Part shown: positions 50,190 through 59,016 of the stretch, piece by piece
Numbering within the stretch: position 1 is the first letter of the stretch
Layout of the letters: every line of letters begins with the position of its first letter
Origin: Mucilaginibacter aquaedulcis
Lineage (GTDB): Bacteria; Bacteroidota; Bacteroidia; Sphingobacteriales; Sphingobacteriaceae
Assembly (NCBI RefSeq): GCF_030409325.1
Contig: NZ_JAUFPR010000004.1
Coordinates: 1,101,548-1,165,547 of the forward strand
DNA: 64,000 bases
Direction of reading: 5' to 3'
The notes under the pieces: model-generated
What the model was told of the DNA's origin: nothing
Database searches by the model: none
Seen by the model: the letters and a program-made list of their open reading frames with translations, nothing else
Translations under genes and position numbers: made by a program

Positions 50190-51710
50190 ATGACAATCTT
50201 TAATTCTGTATTTACCTGGTTCATGAAAAAGCGCATTCACCAGATTGAGCTTTTTATGAAATATCCTAATGAGGTGCAGGAGGAATGGTTTGAGCAGCTG
50301 ATATCAGGTGCAGAAAGTACAGAGTGGGGGCGAAAGTATCATTATAAAAGCATCGAAAACCTCAACCAGTTTAAGGAAAGGGTGCCCATTCAAAGTTACG
50401 ACACGCTTAAGCCTTATATTGAGCGGATGCTTACCGGCGAAAAAAACGTGCTTTGGCCGTCTGAAATTAGATGGTTTGCCAAATCATCAGGAACCACTAA
50501 TGACAGGAGTAAGTTTATACCCGTTAGTGAAGAGGCCTTAGAGGAGTGCCACTTTAAGGGCGGAAAAGATTTGCTCACCATCTATTTTAACAATCAACCT
50601 AATGCCCGTATGTTCACGGGAAAAATATTAACGCTGGGCGGCAGTCACCAGGTGAGCCAATTAAGTGCCGACACCTCCTTTGGTGATCTTTCGGCGGTAA
50701 TTATGAAAAATCTTCCCCTTTGGGCCGAATTTCACCGCACCCCAGATCTGGATATAGCCCTGCTTGAAAACTTTGAAGAAAAGATAGAAAAGATTGCTTA
50801 CGCTACCAAAGATGTTAATGTAACCAGCATTAGCGGCGTACCTACCTGGAACCTGGTGCTATTTAAGCGCATATTGGAAATTACCGGCAAAAAGAATTTG
50901 CTGGAGGTATGGCCAAATCTTGAAATGTATTTTCACGGAGCGGTTAATTTTACACCATATCGGGAGCAGTTTAAGGGCCTGATTCCAAATGATGATATGT
51001 ATTATTTGGAGAATTATAATGCATCTGAGGGCTTCTTTGGTATTCAGGATACAAAAGAACCTGGTGAGATGCTGTTAATGCTTGATTACGGCATATTTTA
51101 TGAGTTTTTGCCTCTCGAGCATTTGTACGATGATTATCCTGATACACTTACACTTGATGAGGTAGAGCTGGATAAAAATTATGCCCTTATCATCACTACC
51201 AACGCCGGACTATGGCGCTACATGATTGGTGATACCATTAAATTTACTTCCTTATCCCCGTTCCGTATACAGGTAACCGGGCGTACCAAACATTTTATTA
51301 ATGCTTTTGGCGAAGAAGTGATCATTGATAATGCCGAACGCGCCCTCGAAGAAGCCTGTACGCAAACTGGAGCCATTATCCGCGAATATACTGCGGCACC
51401 TGTTTACTTTAACGGCGACCAATGTGGTGCCCATGAATGGATCATTGAATTTGAGAAAAAGCCCGCCGAGTTTGAACGCTTTGTGGATCTGCTTGATGAA
51501 ACCCTGCGCCGCATTAATTCCGATTATGATGCTAAACGCTTTAAAGATATGGCCCTGCGTAGGCCTATAGTTCGCAGGGCTCCTGAAGGTACTTTCTTTA
51601 ACTGGATGAAAGAAAAAGGGAAATTAGGAGGTCAGCATAAGGTACCCCGCTTAGCCAACAACCGCGAATATGTGGATGCCATTTTAAAAATAATGGAACC
51701 GGTGGTGTAG
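50190..51710 (+). CDS. GH3 (auxin-responsive promoter)-family acyl-acid-amide synthetase-like protein
   Basis: A 506-residue protein of the GH3 fold, an adenylating family related to acyl-CoA synthetases. ATP-binding stations are visible: WFAKSSGTTNDRSKFIPVS (motif SSGTTNDRSKFIP), YLENYNASEGFFGIQD and LWRYMIGDTIKFTS. In plants the family joins amino acids to jasmonate or auxin. The role of bacterial members, which are frequent in Bacteroidota, is not known to me. The C-terminal subdomain has GRTKHFINAFGEE. It is last in the recJ-lptB-GH3 set. Confidence 0.85.
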   Translation: MTIFNSVFTWFMKKRIHQIELFMKYPNEVQEEWFEQLISGAESTEWGRKYHYKSIENLNQFKERVPIQSYDTLKPYIERMLTGEKNVLWPSEIRWFAKSSGTTNDRSKFIPVSEEALEECHFKGGKDLLTIYFNNQPNARMFTGKILTLGGSHQVSQLSADTSFGDLSAVIMKNLPLWAEFHRTPDLDIALLENFEEKIEKIAYATKDVNVTSISGVPTWNLVLFKRILEITGKKNLLEVWPNLEMYFHGAVNFTPYREQFKGLIPNDDMYYLENYNASEGFFGIQDTKEPGEMLLMLDYGIFYEFLPLEHLYDDYPDTLTLDEVELDKNYALIITTNAGLWRYMIGDTIKFTSLSPFRIQVTGRTKHFINAFGEEVIIDNAERALEEACTQTGAIIREYTAAPVYFNGDQCGAHEWIIEFEKKPAEFERFVDLLDETLRRINSDYDAKRFKDMALRRPIVRRAPEGTFFNWMKEKGKLGGQHKVPRLANNREYVDAILKIMEPVV

Positions 51711-51810
51711 ATAGATGCAAGACTTTTAGAGTCAGGATACAAGAGTCGTTTTCTTTCGCTGCCATAAGCGTCCCACTTGTGAGTTCAATTTTAAGTATTG
51801 ATCTTTTGCC

Positions 51811-51895
51811 GTCATGCTGAATTTATTTCGGTATCCCACTTGCATGGCTCTGTATTGACTTGTAAGATGGGATACTGAAACAAGTTCAGCATGAC
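51811..51895. repeat. REP-like palindromic element C
   Basis: Arms 51811-51838 and 51868-51895 pair at 25 of 28 positions, with GTCATGCTGAATTTAT at the outside and GTATCCCA inside. The first 16 nt match the complement of element B's right end exactly, making B and C one family. It lies between the convergent GH3 and dnaA genes. Confidence 0.8.
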
Positions 51896-51903
51896 GCTTT
51901 TAT

Positions 51904-51936
51904 AACAAAAAAGCCTTGCATAAAAAATGCAAGGCT
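51904..51936 (-). terminator. Rho-independent terminator of dnaA
   Basis: On the reverse strand AGCCTTGCAT (complement of 51927-51936) and ATGCAAGGCT (complement of 51912-51921) form a 10-bp stem with a 5-nt loop, followed by a T run (51904-51911). Confidence 0.88.
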
Positions 51937-51961
51937 CCATAGTAATATGATAATAGGTCGG

Positions 51962-53386
51962 TTACGACATTTTGAGCTTCTTCTGAATGTCTGCAACGTA
52001 ACCTTTAAATTTCTTATCGGTGTCAATAAGGTCCTCAACGGTTTGACAAGCGTATATTACGGTAGAATGGTCACGGCCGCCAAAAAAGTGGCCAATTGAT
52101 TTTAATGAACTTTTAGTATGTGCCTTGGCCAGATACATAGATATTTGGCGGGCCTGTACAATTTCGCGTTTGCGGGTTTGTGATTTTACCATCTCAATAG
52201 GCACTTCAAAGTACTCGCAAACCAGGCTCTGTATATACTCCATCGAAATTTCTTTGGATGAATTTTTAACAAAGTTTTTCAGCATTTGCTTAGCCAGGTT
52301 CAAATCTATCTCCTTACGATTAAGGGTTGACTGTGCAAGCAAAGATACCATGGCGCCTTCCAACTCACGCACATTGTTATCAATGTTGTGAGCAACGTAT
52401 TCGATAACGTCGTTTGAAAGCTCAATACCGTCCTGGTAAATTTTGTTTTTCAGGATAGCCATACGGGTTTCCAGATCAGGGATCTGCAAATCTGCAGATA
52501 GGCCCCATTTAAACCTCGAAAGTAAGCGTTCTTCTAAACCAGCCAGATCTTTAGGTGCTTTATCCGATGTAATGATCAACTGCTTGCCAGATTGGTGCAG
52601 GTGATTAAAAATATGGAAAAAGAAATCCTGGGTCTTTTCTTTACCGGCAAAGTTGTGTACGTCGTCCATGATCAGTACATCAATAGCCTGGTAAAAATTC
52701 ACAAAGTCGTTAATGTTATTATGTTTAAGCGCGTCGACAAATTGTTGTGTAAATTTTTCGCACGATACATAAAGTACCAGTTTATCGGGCAGGGAACGTT
52801 TAATTTCGTTACCTATAGCTTGTGCAAGGTGAGTTTTACCCAAACCTACACCGCCATAAATCATCAAAGGGTTAAATGAGGTGCCACCTGGTTTTGCAGC
52901 TACGGCATAACCGGCAGACCGTGCCAAACGGTTACAATCACCTTCAACAAAATTTTCAAAGGTGTAATTCCTGTTCAGCTGCGGATCTACATTTAACTTT
53001 TTCAAGCCGGGTATCACAAAAGGGTTTTTGATGTCCTTATTAATTGAGATAGGAATCGGCATTGACTGATTTTTTGACTCGGCCCCATTTCCGTTTGAAG
53101 GCATATTTGTTGTGTATGGTTTACTTGATGATTGCTCAACAACTATATTATACTCTAAACGTCCTTCGTCGCCTAATTGTTTTTTAATTGTTTTGCGCAG
53201 TAAACCTACATAGTGCTCTTCAAGCCATTCGTAAAAGAACAAACTTGGTACTTGTATCGTTAAGACGCTTCCTTCCATACGCAAAGCTTTTATTGGTTCA
53301 AACCAAGTTTTAAAGCTTTGTGCCGGGATGTTATCTTTTATGATCTGGAGGCAGCTATTCCAAACGTTAGTACAAGTTTTTTCCAT
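51962..53386 (-). CDS. dnaA: Chromosomal replication initiator protein DnaA
   Basis: A 474-residue DnaA. Domain I (about 1-90) has CLQIIKDNIPAQSFKTWFEP. Domain II is a short linker to about 130. The AAA+ domain III carries NYTFENFVEGDCNRLARSA, Walker A GGVGLGKTHLAQ, Walker B VLIMDDVHNFAGK and sensor-2 region NNVRELEGAM. The DNA-binding domain IV ends with the signature FGGRDHSTVIYACQTVEDL. It opens the origin and is also a transcription factor. The 440-nt A/T-rich space upstream has only imperfect DnaA-box-like sequences. Confidence 0.98.
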   Translation of the reverse strand: MEKTCTNVWNSCLQIIKDNIPAQSFKTWFEPIKALRMEGSVLTIQVPSLFFYEWLEEHYVGLLRKTIKKQLGDEGRLEYNIVVEQSSSKPYTTNMPSNGNGAESKNQSMPIPISINKDIKNPFVIPGLKKLNVDPQLNRNYTFENFVEGDCNRLARSAGYAVAAKPGGTSFNPLMIYGGVGLGKTHLAQAIGNEIKRSLPDKLVLYVSCEKFTQQFVDALKHNNINDFVNFYQAIDVLIMDDVHNFAGKEKTQDFFFHIFNHLHQSGKQLIITSDKAPKDLAGLEERLLSRFKWGLSADLQIPDLETRMAILKNKIYQDGIELSNDVIEYVAHNIDNNVRELEGAMVSLLAQSTLNRKEIDLNLAKQMLKNFVKNSSKEISMEYIQSLVCEYFEVPIEMVKSQTRKREIVQARQISMYLAKAHTKSSLKSIGHFFGGRDHSTVIYACQTVEDLIDTDKKFKGYVADIQKKLKMS

Positions 53387-53825
53387 ATAGTTTTTAGTAA
53401 AATATTGATTTCCAACCCTCAGCGAAACATCTTTTGGGCCTGCTACGGAACATCGAATATTGCCATAAAAAAGCTAATAAAAAAATTATATTTTCACTTT
53501 TTTGACAAATAAATTTATGATATGATAATCGCTTTTTTGATAAGAAATCCACATAAAATGTTATGTTCCACAACAAAAATCGCAATCATAAATTGAGCCT
53601 GTTCCTTGCCGATACCGATGGTTTAATTTAACAAAATATTCACATAAGTATCAGTGTTATAATAATTTATTATACGGAAGGCCGCCTGCAAATGTTGAGC
53701 CATTTAGGTATTAGCTCTACCGTTAATGCCTAAAACTCTGGTATTCTGCCTGATAAAATTCAAGGCGGAATTTAATTTTCCACATTTTTATTTAGGGTGA
53801 TTTTTCTTTAAAACCAGAGGTTGTA
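53387..53825. other. 439-nt A/T-rich intergenic region upstream of dnaA
   Basis: The region lies between dnaA and the end of the methylmalonyl-CoA mutase gene, both on the reverse strand. It has no coding potential. It contains sequences near the DnaA box TTATNCACA: ATATTCACA at about 53636-53644 (8 of 9), TTTTCCACA at about 53776-53784 (8 of 9), and AAATCCACA at about 53545-53553 and TGTTCCACA at about 53564-53572 (7 of 9 each). No exact box is present. An origin or dnaA autoregulation site is possible but weakly supported. Confidence 0.35.
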
Positions 53826-55373
53826 TCAGTGCTCTCCAAACACCTCTCTGAGGGTGTCGGCTATCTCACCAAGGGTGGCATATTGTTCCACTGCTGAGAG
53901 GATAAACGGCATTAGATTTTGCTGGCCTTTAGCGGCATTTTGGAGTTGATTGAGGCTGGATAAAACCGCCTGATTATCGCGGTTGTTTTTAAGTAAGATC
54001 AATTTTTCCGTCTGCATTTTGCGGATGCTATCATCAACCCTGAACACATTGATGGCGGCTTCTTCCTGCTGGGTAAAACGGTTCACACCTACCAATACTT
54101 TTTCGCCGCTTTCAATGTCGTTTTGATATTGATAAGCAGAAGCAGCAATCTCCTGTTGAATGTAATCCTGCTCAATGGCTTTCACCGCCCCGCCCATGGC
54201 ATCTATCTTATCTATGTATAATTGTGCGGCTGCCTCAATCTCGTTGGTTAAGGCCTCTACAAAATAGGAACCCGCCAGCGGATCAACGGTATCAGTTACC
54301 CCACTCTCAAAAGCAATAATCTGTTGTGTTCGCAAGGCTATTTTGGCTGCTGCCTCTGTAGGTAAGGAAAGTGCTTCATCATAACCATTAGTATGTAACG
54401 ATTGTGTGCCGCCCAATACTGCGGCCAAGGCCTGGTTACTTACCCTTATAATATTATTAAGCGGTTGTTGCGCGGTTAAGGTAGATCCGCCGGTTTGGGT
54501 ATGGAAGCGGAGCTTTTGAGCCCCGGCATCGGTAGCGCCAAGCTGTTTGGTAATATGCGCCCACATGCGGCGGGCAGCTCTGAATTTAGCTATCTCCTCA
54601 AAAAAATTGTTATGACAATTAAAAAAGAAGGATAGCCGTTTGGCAAATACATTAATATCAAGACCCTTATCAAGGGCTGCCTTAAGATAGGCTTTGCCAT
54701 TGGCCAGGGTAAACGCCAGTTCCTGAACCGCCGTTGAACCTGCTTCACGGATGTGGTATCCTGAAATAGAAATAGTGTTCCATTTGGGCACTTCTTTACT
54801 GCAGTATTCAAAAACATCAGTTATCAATCGCATGGAGGCTGCAGGTGGATATATATAGGTACCGCGCGCGGCGTACTCCTTTAATATATCGTTTTGTACC
54901 GTACCCGAAATCTGCGTTAAATCGGCTCCCTGTTTTTTGGCCAGCGCTATATACATAGCTAATAATATAGGAGCAGTAGCATTAATAGTCATGGATGTAG
55001 TGATATCCTTGAGGGCTATCCCATCAAACAGTATCTCTATATCTTTTAACGAGTCGATAGCTACGCCTACTTTACCTACCTCACCTTCGGCAAGATCATG
55101 GTCAGAGTCATAGCCAATTTGCGTGGGCAGATCAAACGCTACTGATAAACCTGTTGTGCCCTGGCTTAAAAGGTAGTGATAACGTTTATTCGATTCTTCG
55201 GCTGTTGAAAATCCAGCATACTGGCGCATGGTCCAGGCTTTGCCCCGGTACATATCCTTTTGTATGCCGCGGGTAAAGGGAAACTCACCCGGCAATTCGT
55301 TCATTCCCGAAGGTTCGGTGTAAACCTCCTTAATTTCGATACCTGAAGTGGTGCTGAATTTTTTTTTTGCCAT
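53826..55373 (-). CDS. Methylmalonyl-CoA mutase, catalytic chain without B12-binding domain
   Basis: A 515-residue mutase. The substrate-binding barrel is complete. Residues equivalent to Tyr89, Arg207 and His244 of the Propionibacterium enzyme are Tyr52 in RQYAGF, Arg170 in AARGTYIYPP and His207 in GYHIREAGS. Spacing between them is identical, so methylmalonyl-CoA and not isobutyryl-CoA is expected. The usual C-terminal cobalamin domain, with DxHxxG, is absent and the chain stops after FGEH. A separate B12-binding subunit must exist elsewhere if it is active. It starts 4 nt after its upstream partner gene. Confidence 0.9.
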   Translation of the reverse strand: MAKKKFSTTSGIEIKEVYTEPSGMNELPGEFPFTRGIQKDMYRGKAWTMRQYAGFSTAEESNKRYHYLLSQGTTGLSVAFDLPTQIGYDSDHDLAEGEVGKVGVAIDSLKDIEILFDGIALKDITTSMTINATAPILLAMYIALAKKQGADLTQISGTVQNDILKEYAARGTYIYPPAASMRLITDVFEYCSKEVPKWNTISISGYHIREAGSTAVQELAFTLANGKAYLKAALDKGLDINVFAKRLSFFFNCHNNFFEEIAKFRAARRMWAHITKQLGATDAGAQKLRFHTQTGGSTLTAQQPLNNIIRVSNQALAAVLGGTQSLHTNGYDEALSLPTEAAAKIALRTQQIIAFESGVTDTVDPLAGSYFVEALTNEIEAAAQLYIDKIDAMGGAVKAIEQDYIQQEIAASAYQYQNDIESGEKVLVGVNRFTQQEEAAINVFRVDDSIRKMQTEKLILLKNNRDNQAVLSSLNQLQNAAKGQQNLMPFILSAVEQYATLGEIADTLREVFGEH

Positions 55374-55377
55374 AAGG

Positions 55378-55908
55378 TTAAAATAACTCTTCCATATCCT
55401 GCCTTATTAATCCGGTGGCTATTTCATATGGGTCTTGCTCCAGTTTACTTAAATGAATAAGAATGGTTTTAGCCATATCGGTACCTGAAGCATCAGGCGG
55501 TAAGTTCTTAACAGCGCTGTTTACCAGGCTCAGAGTATCTTCTTTTACCCGTTTAACTACGTTCCAAACACGATGGCTTACATAAATTTGTTGCGTAACG
55601 TTATGCTGAAATTCATTACGGACCTCGGTGATAATCAAAAGCTGCAATTCGGTTGCCGACATGCCCGAGGCGTTGAGCCGCACCAGCATGCTTGCAGGAT
55701 TTACCCTTTCTATAAATAGTACAACGCGCTCGTAAGCCTGTAAGCGCAGCGGAAGTGTTTGATTGCTTATGGTTCTTTTGAGCTCCAGTAACTGTACATG
55801 TTCGGCCCGGTCAAGATAAGGTTTAAACAGATACAACGCCACCCATACAACGCCAATGCCGGCAATGGTATATTTTAAAATATCAAGTAAGTAGGGTAAG
55901 GTTTGCAT
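55378..55908 (-). CDS. Hypothetical membrane-anchored protein upstream of the mutase
   Basis: A 176-residue protein. The frame extends to 55956, but MQTLPYLLDILKYTIAG from the ATG at 55908 looks like the natural N-terminus. One helix spans about 8-30. The cytoplasmic part (30-176) is helical, with LLELKRTISNQTLPLRLQAYERVVLFIERV (phrases NQTLPLRLQAYER and ERVNPASML) and QDPYEIATGLIRQDMEELF. I associate this with a family of unknown function found beside Bacteroidota mutase genes, which is memory, not proof. The 4-nt gap to the mutase implies one operon. Confidence 0.65.
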   Translation of the reverse strand: MQTLPYLLDILKYTIAGIGVVWVALYLFKPYLDRAEHVQLLELKRTISNQTLPLRLQAYERVVLFIERVNPASMLVRLNASGMSATELQLLIITEVRNEFQHNVTQQIYVSHRVWNVVKRVKEDTLSLVNSAVKNLPPDASGTDMAKTILIHLSKLEQDPYEIATGLIRQDMEELF

Positions 55909-55947
55909 AGATAATGAAAATGTTAAACAGAGGTCATAAAATACCGG

Positions 55948-55981
55948 TTGCAACAAAAATCCACATTTTACCTTATATTTG
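55948..55981 (+). promoter_or_regulatory. Candidate promoter of the A-type Fe-S carrier gene
   Basis: TTG at 55948-55950, 23 nt, then TATATTTG at 55974-55981, 20 nt before the ATG. The -7 element is a full match and the spacer is at the long end. Confidence 0.5.
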
Positions 55982-56001
55982 TGTAGTTAAATAAAAATAA
56001 G

Positions 56002-56349
56002 ATGAGTACTGCTGTTGAAATTGCACCGGTATCCTTTACTCCAGGAGCCGTTAAAGAACTTTTTAAATTAAGAGATCAGCAAGAAATAGGTGAAGACTTT
56101 GGCTTGCGCGTTGGTGTTGAAGGTGGTGGTTGCTCAGGCATGAACTACATTTTGGGTTTTGACCAGAAAAAAGATGGTGACCAGGAACATTATATCGACG
56201 GATTAAAGGTGTTTATGCATAAAGCCCATGGTATGTACCTGATGGGAATGCAAATTGATTTCCAGGACGGCCTTAACGCTCGTGGATTTACATTTAACAA
56301 CCCGAACGCTGCAAGTACCTGCGGCTGCGGAACTTCTTTCTCGGTATAA
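56002..56349 (+). CDS. A-type iron-sulfur cluster carrier (IscA/ErpA/SufA family)
   Basis: A 115-residue protein with the three ligand cysteines Cys44 in GGGCSGMNY and Cys107/Cys109 in STCGCGTSF. The family accepts and delivers [2Fe-2S] or [4Fe-4S] clusters to apoproteins in the cytoplasm. Length matches the family (about 110). No isc or suf genes are adjacent, so which of IscA, ErpA or SufA it corresponds to cannot be decided. It is monocistronic, with a candidate promoter and a strong terminator. Confidence 0.95.
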   Translation: MSTAVEIAPVSFTPGAVKELFKLRDQQEIGEDFGLRVGVEGGGCSGMNYILGFDQKKDGDQEHYIDGLKVFMHKAHGMYLMGMQIDFQDGLNARGFTFNNPNAASTCGCGTSFSV

Positions 56350-56701
56350 ATTAAATCATATGATATTATAAAAGGGCAGCCATTGGCTGCCCTTTTTTTG
56401 TGCTCACTTTTGTGGTTTTTAACGGCAACTCCGAGGCTGATTCGGTCACATCGATCAGGGTGTTAAATGCCTTTGGTATCATATATAATCTTACACTATA
56501 AATATCCTAAAATAGTTGATTTTCAGATATTTTATGCGTAAATTCAATTAACCAATAAACGCGAAACCTAAATTTATAAGAAAGGAGATCTATTGCCTTT
56601 TTATGGCTTTTTCATGAACATTTTTACCTCTTGGTAAGGTATGTTATAAATAATAATCCTCACAAATAAACCAATCAAAATCACCCTTAAACTTAAACGA
56701 T
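56350..56701. other. 352-nt intergenic region between the Fe-S carrier and lipoprotein genes
   Basis: Starts with the carrier's terminator. The rest is A/T-rich. A reverse 38-codon frame (56482 down to about 56366) overlaps the terminator and is not accepted. AAAGGAG at 56581-56587 is followed only by frames of four to seven codons. Nothing else is recognised. Confidence 0.5.
56371..56399 (+). terminator. Rho-independent terminator after the Fe-S carrier gene
   Basis: AAAGGGCAGCC (56371-56381) and GGCTGCCCTTT (56385-56395) form a perfect 11-bp stem with an ATT loop and a T run. Confidence 0.92.
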
Positions 56702-57484
56702 ATGAAAAAAATCATGATAGTTGCAGTTTTGATAATTTTTGCAATTGCAGGCTGCAAGCAACCGAAAAGTGCCCCTCCAGTTACTCAGGCTGGTGTGTAT
56801 AAATTGGAAAAGCAAATGGTTAGTGGTGGTGGAAAGGATACAGTTTATAAAAGGATTCAACGGAAAATATATACAGATGATCATTTTATGTATGCGGCAT
56901 TTGCTCCCGACTCATCAGTTGGGTTTGGCGTAGGCTCTTATAAAATGGATTCAGTTAATAAAATGACCGAGCAAAATATTTATAGCAGCCGCCTGCTTGA
57001 TTCGGCAGGTACTTTTAACCTGGAAATTACCAGAACCGCGAGAGGGTACACCCAGGTTATTCCTACCCTGGCTAAAGTGCGGGATGTAACCTATAAGATG
57101 ATTGAAGATTACACCACTGTACCGCCTAAGGATACAACTGCTCTGGATGGCCTGTGGAAAATGGAATCGGCTTATGTGGTAACCGGAAAGGACACTGTAA
57201 ACCTGAAGCCATCGCAGTATAAAATATTTCAGAAAGGATATTTTATGTTTGTTCACCGGTATACGATTGATAAAGAAGGTAAAAAATTCAAGAACGGTTT
57301 TGGATATGGCGTTTTCAGCCTAAGAAACGATACACTTAGAGAAGAGGATGAGCTGTCAAGCCACGCCCAGTTACTGCATAGGAAATTTGCCATCAAAATT
57401 ACTTTTAAGGGTAATGACGAATATTCGCAGGTAATAACCGATTCTGTGCAAAAATCAATAGAAATTTACAGACGGATAAGGTAA
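56702..57484 (+). CDS. Lipoprotein with two internally repeated domains
   Basis: A 260-residue protein with a lipoprotein signal ending at a lipobox, FAIAGC, with Cys18 the lipidation site. Two halves appear homologous. AGVYKLEKQMVSGGGKDTVY (about 30-50) with later YKMDSVNKMTEQ corresponds to DGLWKMESAYVVTGKDTV (about 150-167) with later FSLRNDTLREE. Each half looks like a small lipocalin-like beta unit. I recognise no named family. Expected location is the inner leaflet of the outer membrane or the periplasmic face. It is a single gene. Confidence 0.75.
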   Translation: MKKIMIVAVLIIFAIAGCKQPKSAPPVTQAGVYKLEKQMVSGGGKDTVYKRIQRKIYTDDHFMYAAFAPDSSVGFGVGSYKMDSVNKMTEQNIYSSRLLDSAGTFNLEITRTARGYTQVIPTLAKVRDVTYKMIEDYTTVPPKDTTALDGLWKMESAYVVTGKDTVNLKPSQYKIFQKGYFMFVHRYTIDKEGKKFKNGFGYGVFSLRNDTLREEDELSSHAQLLHRKFAIKITFKGNDEYSQVITDSVQKSIEIYRRIR

Positions 57485-57706
57485 AAGGGTGCTTCCGGAT
57501 TTATGTAGGGCAAAGGCCGTTGTGAATTATATTTCAATAATTCATGATGGCCTTGTTTATTATAATGGCATTTAGTAGTGAGGTTATTTAATAAATATTA
57601 TATATTATTTTAAAGGTGTAATCATAGCAGCTATATTTATATAATGTGCTGTAACAAATTGGTATAATGCACAGTCAAAACCGCGAAGATTTTTTATTTT
57701 TATACC

Positions 57707-58945
57707 ATGCCGGTTAAAACATCCTATAAAGAAAATATTTCCATAGCGCTACAATCTATAGCCGGCAACAGGCTCCGTACATCTTTAACATCACTAATTA
57801 TTGCTATCGGTATCATGGCCCTGATAGGTATCTTAACTGCTATTGAAGGTATCAGGCAGTTTACAAATGATGCTTTTTCTGATCTTGGTGCCAACTCATT
57901 CACTATTCAAAGCCGTGGAGAAGGCCTCAACTTTGGTAATGGCGGCCATAAAAAAGCTTATCCTCCTATTACATATGATCAGGCAGAGCGCTTTAAAAAA
58001 ACTTTTAAACTACCTGTGGTAACAGCCATTAACTTAGATGTTACCGGTACTGCGGTAGCTAAATACGGCAGCCTGAAAACCAATCCTAATATTTCTATAT
58101 CCGGGTCAAACGAAAACTACCTGGCTACTTCCGGGAAAAAGCTATCCTTCGGTCGTAATTTTTCAGCTTCAGAACTGGAGCATGGCGCTAATGTGGTATT
58201 GATAGGCGATGAGATAAAAACAAAGTTGTTTAAACAAGAGAACCCGGTTAATAAATCGCTTTTTATAGGTAATAATAAATACCGCGTAGTTGGTGTAATT
58301 GCGTCAAAGGGTTCAAGCTCATTTGGTGGTGATAAGTTTTGTATCATCCCCATACTTAAAGCAAAGCAAATTGATACTGCACGTAATTTATCTTACTCCA
58401 TAACGGTTAAGGTAAACGGCCCCGGCGCTTTGGATGCCAGTATAGGCGAGGCAACATCCCTGATAAGGAACGTGCGCAGCCTTAACATCGCCAATGAAGA
58501 CAATTTTGAAATAACCCGCAGCGACTCGATACAACAAGAACTATCCAGCCAGTTGCTTGGTATTACCATTGCAGGTTTTGCGGTAGGTATCATTACCTTA
58601 ATAGGAGCAGCAATTGGGTTAATGAATATTATGCTGGTATCTGTTACCGAGCGTACCCGTGAAATAGGTGTGCGTAAGGCTATTGGAGCTACCCCGGCCG
58701 TAATACGTAAACAGTTTTTGATTGAGGCTATTGTGATATGCTTTATTGGAGGTATAGCAGGGATGGTACTGGGCATAGCTGCCGGAAACCTCATAGCTGT
58801 TCAAATTAGCGGGACCTTTGTTGTGCCATGGGGCTGGCTCATTTTTGCCATATTGCTATGTACATTCATCGGCCTTATATCTGGATATTACCCGGCCAAG
58901 AAAGCTGCCCGGCTTGACCCGGTTGAAGCGTTAAGATACGAATAG
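57707..58945 (+). CDS. MacB-like single-FtsX ABC transporter permease
   Basis: A 412-residue permease with one MacB_PCD and one FtsX domain. Helix 1 (about 22-44) is preceded by IALQSIAGNRLRTSLTSL, the periplasmic domain spans about 45-285, and three C-terminal helices follow TERTREIGVRKAIGATPAV. The end is LDPVEALRYE, the MacB/LolC type ending. It resembles MacB-type (tripartite efflux or lipoprotein-release) permeases. No ATPase or membrane-fusion gene is next to it, which is unusual because these normally form an operon. It is convergent with the CpsB-like gene, with a 24-bp perfect inverted repeat between. Confidence 0.88.
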   Translation: MPVKTSYKENISIALQSIAGNRLRTSLTSLIIAIGIMALIGILTAIEGIRQFTNDAFSDLGANSFTIQSRGEGLNFGNGGHKKAYPPITYDQAERFKKTFKLPVVTAINLDVTGTAVAKYGSLKTNPNISISGSNENYLATSGKKLSFGRNFSASELEHGANVVLIGDEIKTKLFKQENPVNKSLFIGNNKYRVVGVIASKGSSSFGGDKFCIIPILKAKQIDTARNLSYSITVKVNGPGALDASIGEATSLIRNVRSLNIANEDNFEITRSDSIQQELSSQLLGITIAGFAVGIITLIGAAIGLMNIMLVSVTERTREIGVRKAIGATPAVIRKQFLIEAIVICFIGGIAGMVLGIAAGNLIAVQISGTFVVPWGWLIFAILLCTFIGLISGYYPAKKAARLDPVEALRYE

Positions 58946-58957
58946 TAGAAATTGAAT

Positions 58958-59010
58958 AACAAAAGAACAAGGGCTAAGAAATTTACTTTCTTAGCCCTTG
59001 TTCTTTTGTT
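58958..59010. terminator. Perfect 24-bp bidirectional terminator
   Basis: Positions 58958-58981 and 58987-59010 are exact reverse complements around a 5-nt loop (TTTAC), with a GGGCTAAG core. The right arm overlaps the end of the convergent CpsB-like gene region (ORF ends at 59017). Confidence 0.92.
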
Positions 59011-59016
59011 GCTTAC

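Noticed and set aside
56366..56482. 38-codon reverse frame between the Fe-S carrier and lipoprotein genes
   Set aside because: Most of it overlaps the strong terminator at 56371-56395 and no homologue is recognised.
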